This document shows, in pieces, positions 21,015 through 33,329 of a DNA stretch of 64,000 nt (position 1 is the first letter of the stretch; every line of letters starts with the position of its first letter). The position numbers were made by a program, and so were the translations under genes. The stretch is from Fistulifera solaris. Its lineage: Eukaryota; Bacillariophyta; Bacillariophyceae; Naviculales; Stauroneidaceae. A model generated the notes under the pieces. The model was not told where the DNA came from and made no database searches. It saw only the letters and a list, made by a program, of their open reading frames with translations. The stretch covers positions 558,001 to 622,000 of the forward strand of contig AP026124.1 in NCBI GenBank assembly GCA_030295235.1. The letters run 5' to 3'.

Positions 21015-24000
21015 TTATCCTAGGACGTTGTACTTATGAGAAGCAGCACTACTGGAAGACTTGGCTCCGACTCGCAGTGTTTCCTCGTTCAAAATTCGTT
21101 GAATCTCTAAAGCGCATTTTTTCACGCTTTGCTCGTTAGCAGCTTCCAGATGTAGATACAATCTCCGTTCGCCTTCTTTTGGCTCCTTTCCGGGTGGATA
21201 ATACGATCCTTTAAGCGTAACTGCTGTGCGGAACTCATCCTGTAGTCTCGATGTCGTATCTTTCTGGGTTACTTTCCAGCGCGCTTCTCGTGGATAATCA
21301 TTGATTTCAAATTCTTGCAACCAATGATCATCTCCTAGTCGCACGGGGGCGCCTACATAACCATTTTGTCGCTACTATCAGCATCTTCAGCTGGCAAAAT
21401 GCCGGCCTTTCGAAGAAGCGCTTCTTTCATACCCGGTAAAGCAAGCAGTTCAGGGGTAAGATTATCAGGGATTTCGATGTCCTTCTTTTCAGATAACTTA
21501 ATATCTCCTATCTTCCCTTTTCCTTGTTCGATTTCCGTCCGATTAGATATCGCATCAGACATTTCGGACATTAGCGGGTCTTCATCCTCGGGATCCAGAA
21601 GACCAGCCTCGATCAGTGCTTGCCGTTTCTCCAAGTGGGCCATCTTCTGGGCTTCGGTCATCTCACTGGCATCATAGGTGTAACCTCGTCCTTTGAAACC
21701 ACTACCTGCATATCTTGCCTCTCCTCGCTCGACCTTTGCCTTGTACTCGTCCGACAAATTTTTGAGATCGGGGCTAATTCTTTCTGATTGCCCTGCTTCA
21801 CTCAAAGCGCGAACAATGGTTGGTGCGTATTTAGCCTCATCTGTTGAATTCACAAATGTGTAGCATACACCCTTATTATTGGCTCGGCCTGTTCTTCCAG
21901 CTTGGTGCACATAAGCTTCTAAATGACTAGGAGCCGAATAATTCACGACACATGAACACGCTGGCACGTCAAGCCCTCTTCCTGCAACTCCAGTCGCTAC
22001 CAATACGTTTGCACCATCCCGTTGCTTGAAGTCAGAGATGGTCGAGTCGCGATCTTCTTGTTCTTTCCCTCCATGCAAAGAAAGTGCCAAATAACCGTTG
22101 CGTAAAAGCTGCTCAAATAAACTGTCAGCCCGGACTTGAGTATCAACAAAGACTATCGCCTTCTTTGTGCCTTCCACCTGCTCCCCTAATATTTGCAGTA
22201 GTCTCAGAAATTTTTCGTTTTCTTCTACCAGTTCCGCGTATTGAGTAACACTATCCGACGCAATAGATCGACCCCCAACAACGACCTCGACAGGATACTT
22301 CAATGACTTTCGCGCTAAATTCTCAATCGCTTTCGGGAAAGTAGCGGAGAATAAGACTGTCTGCTTGTCGGGACGTATTGCGCCTAGAATAGCACTAATT
22401 TGCGGGGCGAATCCCATATCATACATTCGATCAGCTTCATCCATGACACAAAAAGTGACTCTTTGAAGCGATAGGATTTTGCCCGACTGCATGGTGAGAA
22501 TATCAATCAACCGACCTGGAGTAGCGACAACAATATGGGCTCCACGCTTCAAGTCCCCGATCTGCTCTGCAACACCAGCTCCACCATAAACTGCTGTTGA
22601 TCTGATAGTCGAAAGAGGAACAAAAGAACGGCAATGTTAGAATCAAATATATCAACAACATAAAATCATTTCCAGCATTTTACCCTTGGTTGATTGCTGG
22701 AAATAGGTGATTATTTAACATCGCGCCCAGTTAGCGACTTCACCAAAGGAAATAATCAATGAGAAGAAGTACTTACTTGAGTCCAAGCGGTTTGGTAAAT
22801 TTCTTGCTCACCACGTAGATTTGATAGGCCAGCTCTCGGGCTGGTGCCAAAATCAGCCCAACAGGACCCGATTCCTGAGGTCCCAATGGTGGTTGGACAA
22901 GGATATGGCGTAGCATAGGAAGGAGATAAGCAAGGGTCTTACCACTGCCCGTTTTGGCGATTCCTATCACATCACGACCAGCCATTATACAAGGAATACA
23001 TTGCGCCTGTACAGGATAGGGCTCCAATATATTTTGCGCAGCGAGGATTTCAATAATTTTTTCTGAGAGACCACACTCCACAAAAGAACGAACCGGTGCC
23101 GGAGCACCGCTCCCTCGAACGCGGACTTTTAACTTCGCTCGCAAGTTGAGCAAATCATCATTTGTAAGATTTGTCAGCGATCTCGGGACGCGGTACAAAT
23201 TCTTTGAAACGGCAAATAGTCCACCTTTGAGTGATCGATAGACTTGAGTTCCTTTTTCTTATTCAATTCCGCCAAAACAGTCAGAGCGTCTGGTGCAGCC
23301 ATAGCAGCTTGCAAATTTCGCTCAGCTTCTTCCATTATACCATCCTCAGTTTCACCGACGTACAAACGTCCAACTTCGGGATTTTCTGCAGTAACAGCCG
23401 ATTTCCTCGCCTGATTCGCTTCGTTCTCCAATTGACGCAATCGTTCTTCACGACGCGTCTTTTCGCTTCTGACTTCTTCGGCTGTTTGTGCTGGACGCGA
23501 TACTTCAGCGTAATTTTCTTCGCCAATGGGAACTGGGGCCGCTTTTAGGGCGTCGATCAATGCCCTTCGTGCTACTTCTTCATTCTCGTCGTCTGTGTCC
23601 GACGGAGCATCACTCAACCAATCTTTCGGCTGGTAGAGGGGTTTCGATTGGTCATCCGAAACATCGCTTGCTGCTCGAATTTTCCGTTGTTGCATTTTCA
23701 CAATATCGTCTGCAGTGATAGCCGTCCCTGATGTTTGAGCGACTGGTCCTTTGTTCCTTCTGCGCATCATAGAACCCGACGCATCAATGGATATAGTTGC
23801 CTCATCTCCTTTTGCGGAAATATTCATGGACTCACTCGATGAAAGTTTGTCCATAAACTGATCTAATAAGTCTTTCGACGACTTATCCCATCTTCCATCG
23901 GTAGTCTTGGTGCGTTTGGCCTCCGGAGGCGCATTGAAGTCCACTAACAAGTTGACGGGACGTTTCGGACGCGTGTCTGCTGCGTGTTCGTCTTCAGAAT

Positions 24001-24184
24001 CACTTTCGTTGAAGAAAGGATTAATTGGCTTTCTGACTGGAAGTAATTCCGCTTTCTTGGCTGGAACTTTCACAACGTTCAAAGATAAAGACACTTTCGT
24101 TACCGGAGCCTGCGATTGCTTGCGACGCCATTGCTCCAAGCGCTTTCTTTTGCGTTCTTCAGCCGATAAGTCTTCAGATTGCAT
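21015..24184 (-). CDS. PRP5: DEAD-box RNA helicase PRP5/DDX46
   Basis: Exons 24184-22777 and 22601-21015; the 175-bp intron gives phase 2 and restores STAVYGGAG. About 998 aa, assuming one missing base at A3 23207-23209 and one at 21359-21360. The N-terminus is acidic and Lys-rich with the conserved SIDHSKVDYLPF lead-in. The helicase core shows the Q motif region (EPYPVQAQCIP), AKTGSGKT, PARELA, TPGR, DEAD, SAT and HQAGRTGR. The C-terminal KH-like part (EINDYPREARWKV, YYPPGKEPKEGERRLYLHLE) is distinctive for Prp5/DDX46. This ATPase remodels U2 snRNP during branch-site recognition in the nucleus. The intron holds a 10-bp perfect inverted repeat. Converges with CENP-H (about 100 bp between stops). 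Confidence 0.95.
22668..22704. repeat. Perfect 10-bp inverted repeat inside the PRP5 intron
   Basis: ATTTCCAGCA at 22668-22677 and TGCTGGAAAT at 22695-22704 could form a hairpin with a 17-nt loop. This intron is 175 bp, more than twice the length of the others in the window. Confidence 0.6.
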
Positions 24185-25132
24185 ACCTTTTCAGAAGCTT
24201 AAGCACAAGGAAGCTGTATTGTTAGTTTATTTGTGAAAGTATGCTCCAGGAAACAATAAAACAGTATCTCGTTTCGTCTTCTTTCATTCGTTGGCGGCCG
24301 ACGACGTTGTTATTTTGCGCTGTACCTGGTAGCCGCATTATTCGTTACCACAACCTCCGGGACTGACATCGAATTGAGTCGGCGATAAGCAGTACTGGTA
24401 AAAAACTCGGTACGACGTTGCCATCGTCTCAGATGACCCACGACTAGATTTCAGTCACGACCCTCATATCTAGGGCCACAAATGGTAGCGCAACGTGTTG
24501 AATTAGATAAAACGGCGTTGATGGTATCGATACTATCTACCAATTATATTCGAACGCATCATCTCGATTATTTGCGTCGACGAGCTTCTGGATCGTTCAC
24601 TGCCGCGTTGTGTCGTATCAACTTATCCACGACTGGATTTCAGTTATGACCTAACCACTGAAAACGTCGTATTTAGTAATCTACTCCACAAGTCTTCCTT
24701 TACACCAATACTTGCATTGCCACGACATACCATTAATTGAGTGATTGAGTGGGAGAGAAGTCTACCTTTTACCTTATAAGTAGTACATCCGATCCTTGAA
24801 ATTCGATCCGAGGTGATTGCAAGTGATGCTGCAAATACTCCGAAGTAATATCTTATTGATAAAGACAAATCAGACTTGCCAAGCTAGCACAACATAGGTA
24901 AAGCCTAGCTAGGGCATTTTATAATTCATGACTAAAAGTCAGTCGTGGTAAATATGTTTTGACACCCTACACCTTTCAAAGCAATAAAGTATATTGGAAA
25001 GAATACGATTTGGCAAGAATTTTCGACGTCAACTCTCTTAGCGTGATTTACAATAGCGTTGAACATAGAACGAATACAGGTCATCGACGAACATTTAGCC
25101 AAAGCATGGGGACTTCTACGGTATCATTTGTA
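24185..25132. other. Intergenic stretch with copies of a short dispersed element
   Basis: No gene is supported over about 950 bp. Three copies of the imperfect palindrome GACT(N)nAGTC are present at about 24440-24460, 24628-24650 and 24929-24950, with a preceding TTTGCGTCGA word at about 24571. The 84-codon frame at 24959-25213 overlaps the last exon of the SET gene on the other strand and looks like noise. Confidence 0.5.
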
Positions 25133-27868
25133 TTACTTGGGCTTCTTCCCAAGTGTGTAAGATGTTTCCAAAAGACCAATCGTCGTGCCGGCTTTATTAT
25201 TTTCTACCTTTGAATCCATAGGAACAGCTACATATTTCTTGTCCTGCAAGAGAATGCCACATGAGACGACACTGAATCGATTACAAAGTATTAGCAACTA
25301 GAGAATACTTACCCAGTTCATGTAGCCTCGACAATCCTTTGCACCGCAGTAGCATGGAATTCTTTTCTTCTCGTCAAATTCCAGTGGAAACTTGTAATCG
25401 TAGCACAGCTCTTCTCCAGCCCTGATATTACGCTTAGCATAGATCACGATCCTCTTACTCCCATCAAGAGTAATGATTTTCGTGTAGCAGTTCGGTTCGC
25501 AGCTTGCGTTTATGAAACGAGCAACGCATCCCAGCTTCGTTGCGTCGCAAACTGTAGTGGCGTCGATACGGAACATGTAATCGCTGCCAATATTTGCCGC
25601 TTCGTATTCTACTTCCCGCTTCTCTGCAACTGAGTTGCCAATAATTTCGCCTCTGTATTCGAGAATCATTTCTCCTGCAGCAATATCCTCGTCCGCAAAT
25701 ACACCCCATGCATGTATACCACTCCGATCAAAACGAAGCTGAGGCTCTCGACACGCTAAAGTGTCAATATTCAGCGCAGTGGATGAACCGATAGAAGCCA
25801 CACTCTTTATCACCCTTCGTTGATTGGCACGCGCAGCACGCCCACTCGTGGTCTTCTCCTCCTTTTCCAAGTCACCACCACCTTTCTCGTCCTCCTTTTC
25901 TCGCAGACTGCGCGGTTTATCTTTTCTTGTTTCATTATGAACAAAACCTTCCCTCTTTTTTATTCTGCTTCTATCATATGGTGTGAAGCGGGCACAAGAC
26001 GGCTGGAAAACTGAAAAGTCTTCTAGTGTCTTTGTCGAATCGGCTTCGTTGGAGCCAATGCCATTTACAATACCACTCAAGCGCCTTTTCTTGTTCTTAG
26101 ATTCGTTGCCTGCGTGCGTTGCAATGTTCTTTGGGGGTCTTCCAGGAGCTGTGCGCTTAAGTTTGGATGGCCCCTTCGGCCTGATTTTCATCGATACGCT
26201 GCCCCTCGCAACCGGAATGGTAGAAGGAGAAATATTCGGTAGGTGGAAATCAAATGCACCAAGTTCGACGATGGTGTCATAGATATGCGAGAATATACTG
26301 TTTTTACGCGATGCACCATTCAGATTCTCTATGCGTGAGCTCATCTCAGCTTCCCAGCCCCTCGATCGATCACCAACACACCATCGGCACTCGCACTTCT
26401 CGATATGAGAAAGAGCACAATTCCCAACAATAGCCAGCTCGCTGTTACAGGTTTGACATAGCCACAACTCATTTCCTCCTATTTGCCGCGATTGATCACC
26501 ACATTGATCGAGCGAAATGATCCGACGACAACGATGACATGTTGGACTTGACTTTAACAATGATTCTCCCGCACTAAGTGATGATGGAAAGTAGACGTTA
26601 CTAGCTTGTGAGTAGGAGTGGGATACGAACAACGCGGACAAAATGTCATTTGAATCCGACTGTCCTCCCTCTGACGCATCGCGTGTCGTGTGAATATTTT
26701 TGCTGATGATAACTAAATGTTCCACAGGCACTTTCAATAAATATTTGCGGTTCCAATCGTGATAGGCTGACGATGCATGGTCATGCGAGAGTCTTCCCGA
26801 GCACGTTTGCTCGGGAAGAAATATTCGTTGAAGAGTTACCATAGCAAGAGTTGAGGTGGCACTGCCATCCGTTGGTGCATTCGACCGTGTAGGCTCCACC
26901 TTGACGACTTCAGCACAAACCCCAGCAGACAGCAATTCAGCATCAAAAGGGTCCTTTTCTTGTTCCGTTCTCGCTGAAAACAACGTTTCATGATACCGAC
27001 TAGCTACCCATTGAAAGTTGATTGTTTGTTGATCAGCTGAATCATTACCGTCGCCCAGATACCGAGCAGCCGTAGATATCGTCTCTTTGCTCTTGCGCCG
27101 TTCTTTCGCCATATTTTCGGTCTGAACAGACTCGGTGTCACTCTTTGAATTTGTTGCTGCTGGTCGATGAAATAGTTTTGTCGGAACAAGCTTTTGTATA
27201 TCCCATCTGGCAAATTTCGTCGAATCCAATTCCTGATTTGGTTGATACTCCATCCACCAAGGTTTTATGAGATTGACAATGACACTGACGGTATCTTTTC
27301 CTCTGATGATCTCTTCCAGTTGCTGTTTCTTTGTTTTCTCCCCAGTTTCCCGCCCTTCGAATCCATTTGCCAGGAACGAAAATCGCCCAGCGTCCTTTTT
27401 GTCAATGAGAAGCTCAACAGTAAAGCTCCGTTTCGTCCCCCGCAATTGTTTTTCCCCGTAGTCTACGAGCCGTATTATTTCGCCCTCTAATAATTTGTCC
27501 CTGCTTTTGGGATTATCTGGTGCTTTTGGAAAGACACATCGTATCCGCTTTCCGATTAAGGTCAAGCCTTCATCCCGCCCGATGCAAGGTTTCGTCCAAG
27601 TCCATGTGAATGCATCATCCCAAGCAATGGATTGTAATAACGAAGCTTCTTCTCCGTTTTCAGCAGACGGTCGTCGTACTACCGATATTCGACAATGTTG
27701 CAATTGCGGTCGAAGTCGGAGGGCAACTACACACCCCGCTTGAATACGAAAAGGTCCAGTCCGCTTCCGCTTCTTTCCGGGCACCACTACTTCAGCCGTA
27801 GTTGCGTTAACAGGTTGTTCTGTACTATCTGTTTTACGGGGTATTTTCCAAGAGCCGTTCGATGTCAT
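25133..27868 (-). CDS. SET1/MLL-type histone lysine methyltransferase
   Basis: Exon 27868-25313 (852 codons) plus a predicted last exon 25243-25133 (36 codons and stop). The donor GTAAGT follows ...GYMNW and the acceptor is CTCTTGCAG, with phase 0 kept. The N-terminal two-thirds is basic and disordered, with a Cys-rich finger (CHRCRR...CQTC...CECRWC) near residues 460-530. The SET domain carries GVFADEDIAAGEMILEYRGE, RFINASCEPNCYT and CYDYKFP, and a post-SET CYCGAKDCRGYMNW. This fits H3K4-type methyltransferases of the SET1/COMPASS class. Family members usually stop right after post-SET, so the 36-residue tail is unusual if real. Confidence 0.88.
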
Positions 27869-28374
27869 GATTGCACGGTAGATGACGCTTTTCCTGAACC
27901 CTTGGTGTAATTTCTCGACACTTTACAATGACGAGTGGCTCATGACGGCTTTTGTCTTAGAAATGAACCGTAAAAACAAGCGGGGGAATCTGTATTGAAC
28001 AGTATTCTGTTTCCGGACTCTCAATTTACGTAGAAAAGTGCTTCCTGTTGAAAGAACGAATGAAAGGATGTGCCTCATTTGCAAATAAGACAACAAGAAA
28101 GGTGCACCGCCGTTCTTTTCCTCCCCACAATACTTTGTACATTGTAAACGGGTGCGCAAGGCGCAGGCGGGATTGTGCTATCCCGACGGTTGGATGACAG
28201 ACATCATTACTTAACCTATTTAAAACAAATCTAATTTTTATCCGCTTAAAGTAATCACTGCTTCCATTGCCTGATCAATGCAGAGTGCTTACTCTTACGC
28301 AGTATTCTGTCTGCATCAGCTCTGCAATTTAAATGCTGCTTAAATAAATATGCACTCAAACTAAGACTCCGATG
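27869..28374. other. Intergenic stretch, nothing recognised
   Basis: About 500 bp between the start of the SET gene and the end of the rhomboid-like gene, on the same strand. No gene, repeat or RNA gene is seen. Confidence 0.5.
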
Positions 28375-29457
28375 TCATGAATTGTTCGATTCTTGCGCAC
28401 GCTTTTCCAGAGCTTTCAATCGGGCTTGTCTGGCTTCCGCAGCCGAAGTTATTCCACGTCTCGTAGCTCCACCCAATGTTCTTCCTGGACCCACAGGAAG
28501 AGTAGTCGTTGACGATGAAGAAATGGAGTTTTCGTGTTCATCTTCAACTGACCTGGACTGCCCAAACAATGGTAACCTCTACAGGAAGGAAAATTAGAAG
28601 TGCATGATAAGAAACGAAAAGACATCAATAATGGATTGGCCAAGACCTACCATTCCGACAGCATCCGTTTCGCTCCAGGCGCCTGATCCGGCGGCTACAT
28701 GACCTGAAATCCAGCCTGGACGATTCGTCCAGTCATTCAAATACTTGTCTTCCCACGCTTTTGCAGTAACACTATCGACTAACAGATAACGATCTAGCTT
28801 TTGACCGATAGCAGAATTGTCCTCACCATTGCTCGCAAAACCAAGTGCGTACCCCAAACCCATGGATATACCTTGCCCCATCAACACTCCCTGCCCCATC
28901 AGCACAAACAGCAAATATAGCGAAAGTGGATAGTAAAGTACAGGAACGTCTATGACAAAGAGTTTGCGTGTCGATCCTCGTGGTGCGCGGACACATTCCA
29001 TCGACAGAGTACCGAAGAGAATGATCCAAATTCCCGAAGAATCTTGATATAAAAATGAAATTTTACCAAAGAGAACGTACAAAGTGAATGATACCGCAAT
29101 GAAAAGTAAATTGGTCAGAGTGCCTATCATCAAACACAGCCAAACAAACGAAGTTGATCCTAAGCTTTGCTCCAACCGCTTTCCATGATCTTGAAGCGAC
29201 CAAAAGGCGAGAATCAGCGCAAAGAAACTTGAGTTCACCAGAGGACTCAACAAGATTCGATAGATCTCGAACCGCAGTATGGAAAAATGGGGTATATTTC
29301 CTAGTGCGTAATGTGGATCAAAGAACCAGGAGACCATGTAGGAGACAGCCTGAACGATGAGAATGGTCCGCGTCACAAAGGGCGTGGATTGTGAAAACTG
29401 TTCATACGCTTGCACAGCAGGATTGCTAGGCGGAGGTTCGACGTGGCTATTTTGCAT
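28375..29457 (-). CDS. Rhomboid-like multi-pass membrane protein, probably inactive
   Basis: Exons 29457-28651 and 28578-28375 with a 72-bp intron give 336 aa. Residues 25-230 form about six hydrophobic segments laid out like a rhomboid fold. They start with TPFVTRTILIVQAVSYMVSW and contain RFEIYRILLSPLVNSSF and GKRLEQSLGSTSF. A Ser-Gly pair (DSSGIW) lies where the catalytic GxSG would be, but GxS is not kept and no His is seen in the last segment. This looks like a pseudoprotease of the UBAC2/derlin-like kind, which act in ER quality control. The soluble tail ends in a basic helix (SAAEARQARLKALEKR). The subfamily is not settled. Confidence 0.65.
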
Positions 29458-30303
29458 TCTTTCTGAAAACTCTCTTCGCCAATGATGTTAATAACAACAG
29501 CGGGCAGTAGATTATATAATCCAGTGCAGTTTTGTTCGTTTTTTACGGAGTATTGTTTTTGTCGTCCTTCTTGCCAATATCCGGGTTTCCTCTTTCGACA
29601 TCACTGAAGCAATGAGAGCACAAACGTTGTCCACAAACAAAAACCTGAAGTGTATAGTCAAATGCCATGGAAAATGGAAATAGCAATATATAAGCTAATT
29701 GTCATCTTCATTCAAACGCAACTATTTGCGTCGAAAAGCATCCGTATTGTCGACTGCCATTTTTACTATGATGGTAAAGTGTTGGTTGTACGCGATCGCG
29801 ACTAAATTTCAGTCACTTGAAACGCCACCGAAGCAATGAGAGCACAAACCTTGTCCACAAACAAAAGCCTGGAGTGTAGAATCAAATCCCTCAAAGTAAG
29901 GTTTTACGCGTTGAGGTACGTGAAACCTATGTTGTTACTAGTTGGGTCTCTAGACATTAGACATTCGAAGCATTGCCTCCTTCATGCTTTTTACGTATTG
30001 ATTTCACCTATTTGACGTTTTCCTTCGCGTAATTAAGTATCTTAGTCATCTTGATGTAAGTGATGATGGCTTTGGTGCAAAGAAGACCGATGAATTGATG
30101 CCATGTCCGAACGGGGCGTGCGTGAAATCCGAAATCTACGTAGACAATCGAGTCGTCTGTACTTGGTACGCATTGAAAAGAAAAGCCCCCAAATGGTGCG
30201 ACAATACCAGGTAACGATGCCAGCTCTTTCGTTGATTGCATGTCGTGATTCGTAATGCCTTCAGAAACAACCAGGTAGACTACTTGCACTAACTCACGAA
30301 AAG
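29458..30303. other. Intergenic stretch with a direct repeat and a palindromic element
   Basis: About 850 bp. It holds two 61-bp direct repeat copies (listed separately). Between them are a TTTGCGTCGA word (~29724) and a copy of the GACT-AGTC palindrome (29798-29817). A 93-codon reverse frame at 30008-30289 has no recognisable domain. Confidence 0.5.
29606..29890. repeat. 61-bp direct repeat, two copies
   Basis: Copies at 29606-29666 and 29830-29890 match at about 55 of 61 positions, both beginning GAAGCAATGAGAGCACAAAC. They flank 163 bp containing a copy of the dispersed palindrome. This could be a diverged duplication or the ends of an old insertion. Confidence 0.8.
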
Positions 30304-30995
30304 ATGGCGCGTCCAGCAGAGAAAGCGAGAGCCATGCTCAACAAATGGGTCGCCATGCGTGAAGCGGGCAACGTCGATCCAGCGTTGCGGCGCAATCGCA
30401 AACGACCGAATCTAGCGTCGGAGTGTGAGCACTTGGCGGATGCCGAGCGATTTCGAAGTCAGATTGTAAGAGAAATATCCGATAAAATTGCCAAGATTCA
30501 AAATCCTGCACTTGGAGAACATGAGATCCGCGAATTGAACGACGAAATCAATCACAAGCTTCGTGAAAAATGGCACTGGAACAAACGTATACACGAACTC
30601 GGCGGTCTGGATTTCAATGCGATTGAAAGAAAGCGCCAAATTGAAGAAGGAGACACTCAATTGAGTGGATACCGATATTTTGGAGCTGCGAAGGATCTGC
30701 CCGGAGTAAAAGAATTGCTCGAAAAACAAAAAAGCTAAGGAGCAAAAGCGTAATATTGGAGACGTTTACAAGCGTATTCCACCAGATTATTACGGATGGA
30801 GGGATGAGGAGGATGGGGTTCTTCTGAAACTAGAAGAAATTGCGTCGCGGAAATTGGGAGCGAAAAAAGTCACGTGGGGATCTTGATGCTACAGTTGGCG
30901 ATGCAGACTACATCGATGTACCAACTCCAGACGAAATTGCGGGAGCTCTGTTGGAATACAAGAAAAAATCTTTGCTCGAGAAGTATTCGTTGTAA
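30304..30995 (+). CDS. ISY1: Pre-mRNA splicing factor ISY1
   Basis: About 229 aa if one A is removed from each of two A6 runs (30728-30733 and 30863-30868). The start MARPAEKARAMLNKWVAMRE and the blocks RPNLASECEHLADAERFR, EHEIRELNDEIN and GYRYFGAAKDLPGVKELLE are hallmark ISY1. After the first break the frame resumes with RIPPDYYGWRDEEDGVL, also conserved, and it ends in a short Lys-rich tail. ISY1 is a Prp19-complex (NTC) component at the catalytic centre of the spliceosome. Two breaks in such a gene are best explained as sequence errors. Confidence 0.93.
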
Positions 30996-31801
30996 ACTGG
31001 GTAAATCAACGGCGCCGGACTCCCGCTGAAACGAAAATTAGAGTAAAAAAGCTAGGTTAAATAGTCTAGATAACGTCAACGTTTACAGTGCTAAAGAAAG
31101 AGATTCAAATAGAATACCGAGTATTCGTTCTGGAGCGAAGTTCAGTGCCACACTATGTCGAAATTACGGGAGCGATTAAAAACCAATTTAAAAGTAACGA
31201 GGAACCGTCGCAACCACCAATACTAGACTAGCTAAAGACAATATGGCTTGGAGACTAGCGTCAACGAGGAAATATTCAATAGTCAATACAGAGTAGATCC
31301 GAACGGTTTGCGATTGTGAGTTTTTATGAAAGGACCGCCAGCAAATACATCATACATAGAGGGTCGACGCCAGGAAAAAAGACACGCTCATCATTATAGT
31401 GATTGCGATCTCTCATTATGAACTAACCCTGCTGAATGCATCTGATATAGATTGAAAGCAGTAGTTGTAATCCCATCCTCGATTTACTCTTATCAAGATT
31501 TCCATCCATTGTAAAGTGCTTACGGATAATCCAGTGTTTATGTTTGATTTTGCCCCGACTGGAATTTAGTCACGAGACACGTTTTTGCGGCATCGCGTCT
31601 TCTTGTACCCTGGTTCTTCGCGAAGCATCTCGCCATGACCTTTCATCATGAGAACTTATTTGCCTAAAAATTGAAACGACACCAGACACGATATCTTCCA
31701 ATACAAGCAGATATCCGGATTTTAAAAGTGGACGCTTGTGCAGCAGGTTTACCTTATAGCGCATAATTTCCTTGCCTCTTCCTACGCAGAAACGCCTGGA
31801 C
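30996..31801. other. Intergenic stretch, one copy of a dispersed palindrome
   Basis: About 800 bp without a supported gene. A copy of the GACT-AGTC element is at 31555-31572 (CGACTGGAATTTAGTCACGA). Nothing else is recognised. Confidence 0.5.
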
Positions 31802-33329
31802 ATGTCAATCTTCGTTGGTTACCCTCGAGCGACGCAAGCTTCTCACAAGGTCGAGAAGCCTTACTTTCGCGATCCTCTTTTGCCGTTCTCTGGATCGTAC
31901 ATCTGGTCATTGTTGTTAGCTGCGCCCTATTTCTACGCCCTTCTACGGTGGACGCCGAAAAGAAGGATGACGATGACGGGTACATCGAAACTGCCTTGCT
32001 TTCACTGGCGGTATTGATCGTGCCTTTGGGAGCCGCCTTGATTGCCGTTTGTATGGTCTTTTTATTCATGTCGGCTTATTCGCAACAAGTGATTCGAATG
32101 GCATTCTTCAGTCCTACGATTGCTTCGATTGCAACATGTATGATTGCCACGTACAACATGGGAAGGAGTGCGTTGCCTCTATGGTATGCAACGACAGGGG
32201 TAGCTGCATTTTCTGCTTGTATGTATTTCTGGGTGCGTCGGTATGTCCCGTTTGCTGCTTCCACCTTGAAAGTATCTTTACAAGCGCTGCGCGACAATAA
32301 AGGATTGATTGGTATGGCAATGTTGACATCGACACTGGTCTTTGTATGGTTCACCGTATGGGCCGTGGCGTCGTTGGGAATCTATCAATACCGGCAACGC
32401 CACCCTCGTCCTCCACAAGTTCGTTGGATGCCTTGCGAACACAATCCTAAAAAGCAATGTTCTGAAACGGTTACCAACTACGAGCCATTCTACATCACGG
32501 CGTTCTTGCTGCTTTCATTGTACTGGACGTCACAGGTTTTGTCGAACATTCTTCACACGGCTACAGTGGGCACCGTGGCTTCTTGGTGGACGTCAAAGAC
32601 CAAAAACCAGCGGGTGTTGCGTGAAGCATTGTATCGAGCCTGTACAACATCCTTGGGGAGTATTTGTTTGGGGAGTCTGGTGGTTGCCATCGTTTCAACT
32701 TTAGAAACGATCGTCTCTACGGCAAGCAATACACAAAAGAAAATGGAAGAAAAAGCAGAAGAAGTTCAGAGACGCGAACGTGGACAGCGTCCACGTCGTC
32801 AGCACAGCGGGGCAGCGAATGCAATTGTGAAGCAACTTTGCAGTGGCTTCGTAAAATATCCGAGTACATCAACTCTTGGGCTTTCGTGTACGTCGGATTG
32901 TACGGAGATACTTACTGGACAGCCGGCAAGAAAGTTTCTTCGTCCCTTTTCTCGAAGACAGGACGACTGACGTTCGTGTCCGACCGCCTCGTGTATCGTG
33001 TTCTCGGTCTGATGAAAGTTGCGATTGCTTTACTGAGCGGAGCTCTGTTGGTGGTGACTCAAGTCGCATTTGACTGGACGACCAGCAGTGATATGAATTC
33101 CTCTACTTGGCGTGGTATCATTTTTTCCTCCGGTGTTGTTTTTGGATATTGGATGTCGAGTGTTTCACTCTCTGTCCTCGAAAGCATTTCCCGCACCGTC
33201 ATTGTATGTTTTCTAGAGAATTCCGATGCATTGCAGTCCAGCCATCCTGCTTTGCATAAAGAGCTCCAGCACGGTTGGTCGACAGCTTATCCTAACGCCT
33301 GGAAATCGTTCAAACAGAAAACGCTTTGA
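31802..33329 (+). CDS. Choline-transporter-like protein (SLC44/CTL family)
   Basis: About 509 aa assuming one missing T at T4 31878-31881 and one missing A at A4 32853-32856. With the first repair the N-terminus reads MSIFVGYPRA... then YFRDPLFAVLWIVHL, the usual CTL lead-in to TM1, so ATG 31802 is chosen. About ten membrane segments follow, with a polar extracellular loop after TM1. The family blocks YEPFYITAFLLLSLYWTSQV and SEYINSWAFVYVGLYGDTYW, and further on SSGVVFGYWMS, are present. SLC44 proteins carry choline or related amines across plasma and organelle membranes; the substrate here is not proven. Confidence 0.85.

Noticed and set aside
30008-30289. 93-codon reverse frame head to head with ISY1
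   Set aside because: No domain or leader recognised; it probably overlaps the ISY1 promoter.
30728-30995. ISY1 as a pseudogene
   Set aside because: Both breaks are in A6 runs and the conserved protein resumes at once after each. No missense decay is visible, and other essential genes show the same pattern.
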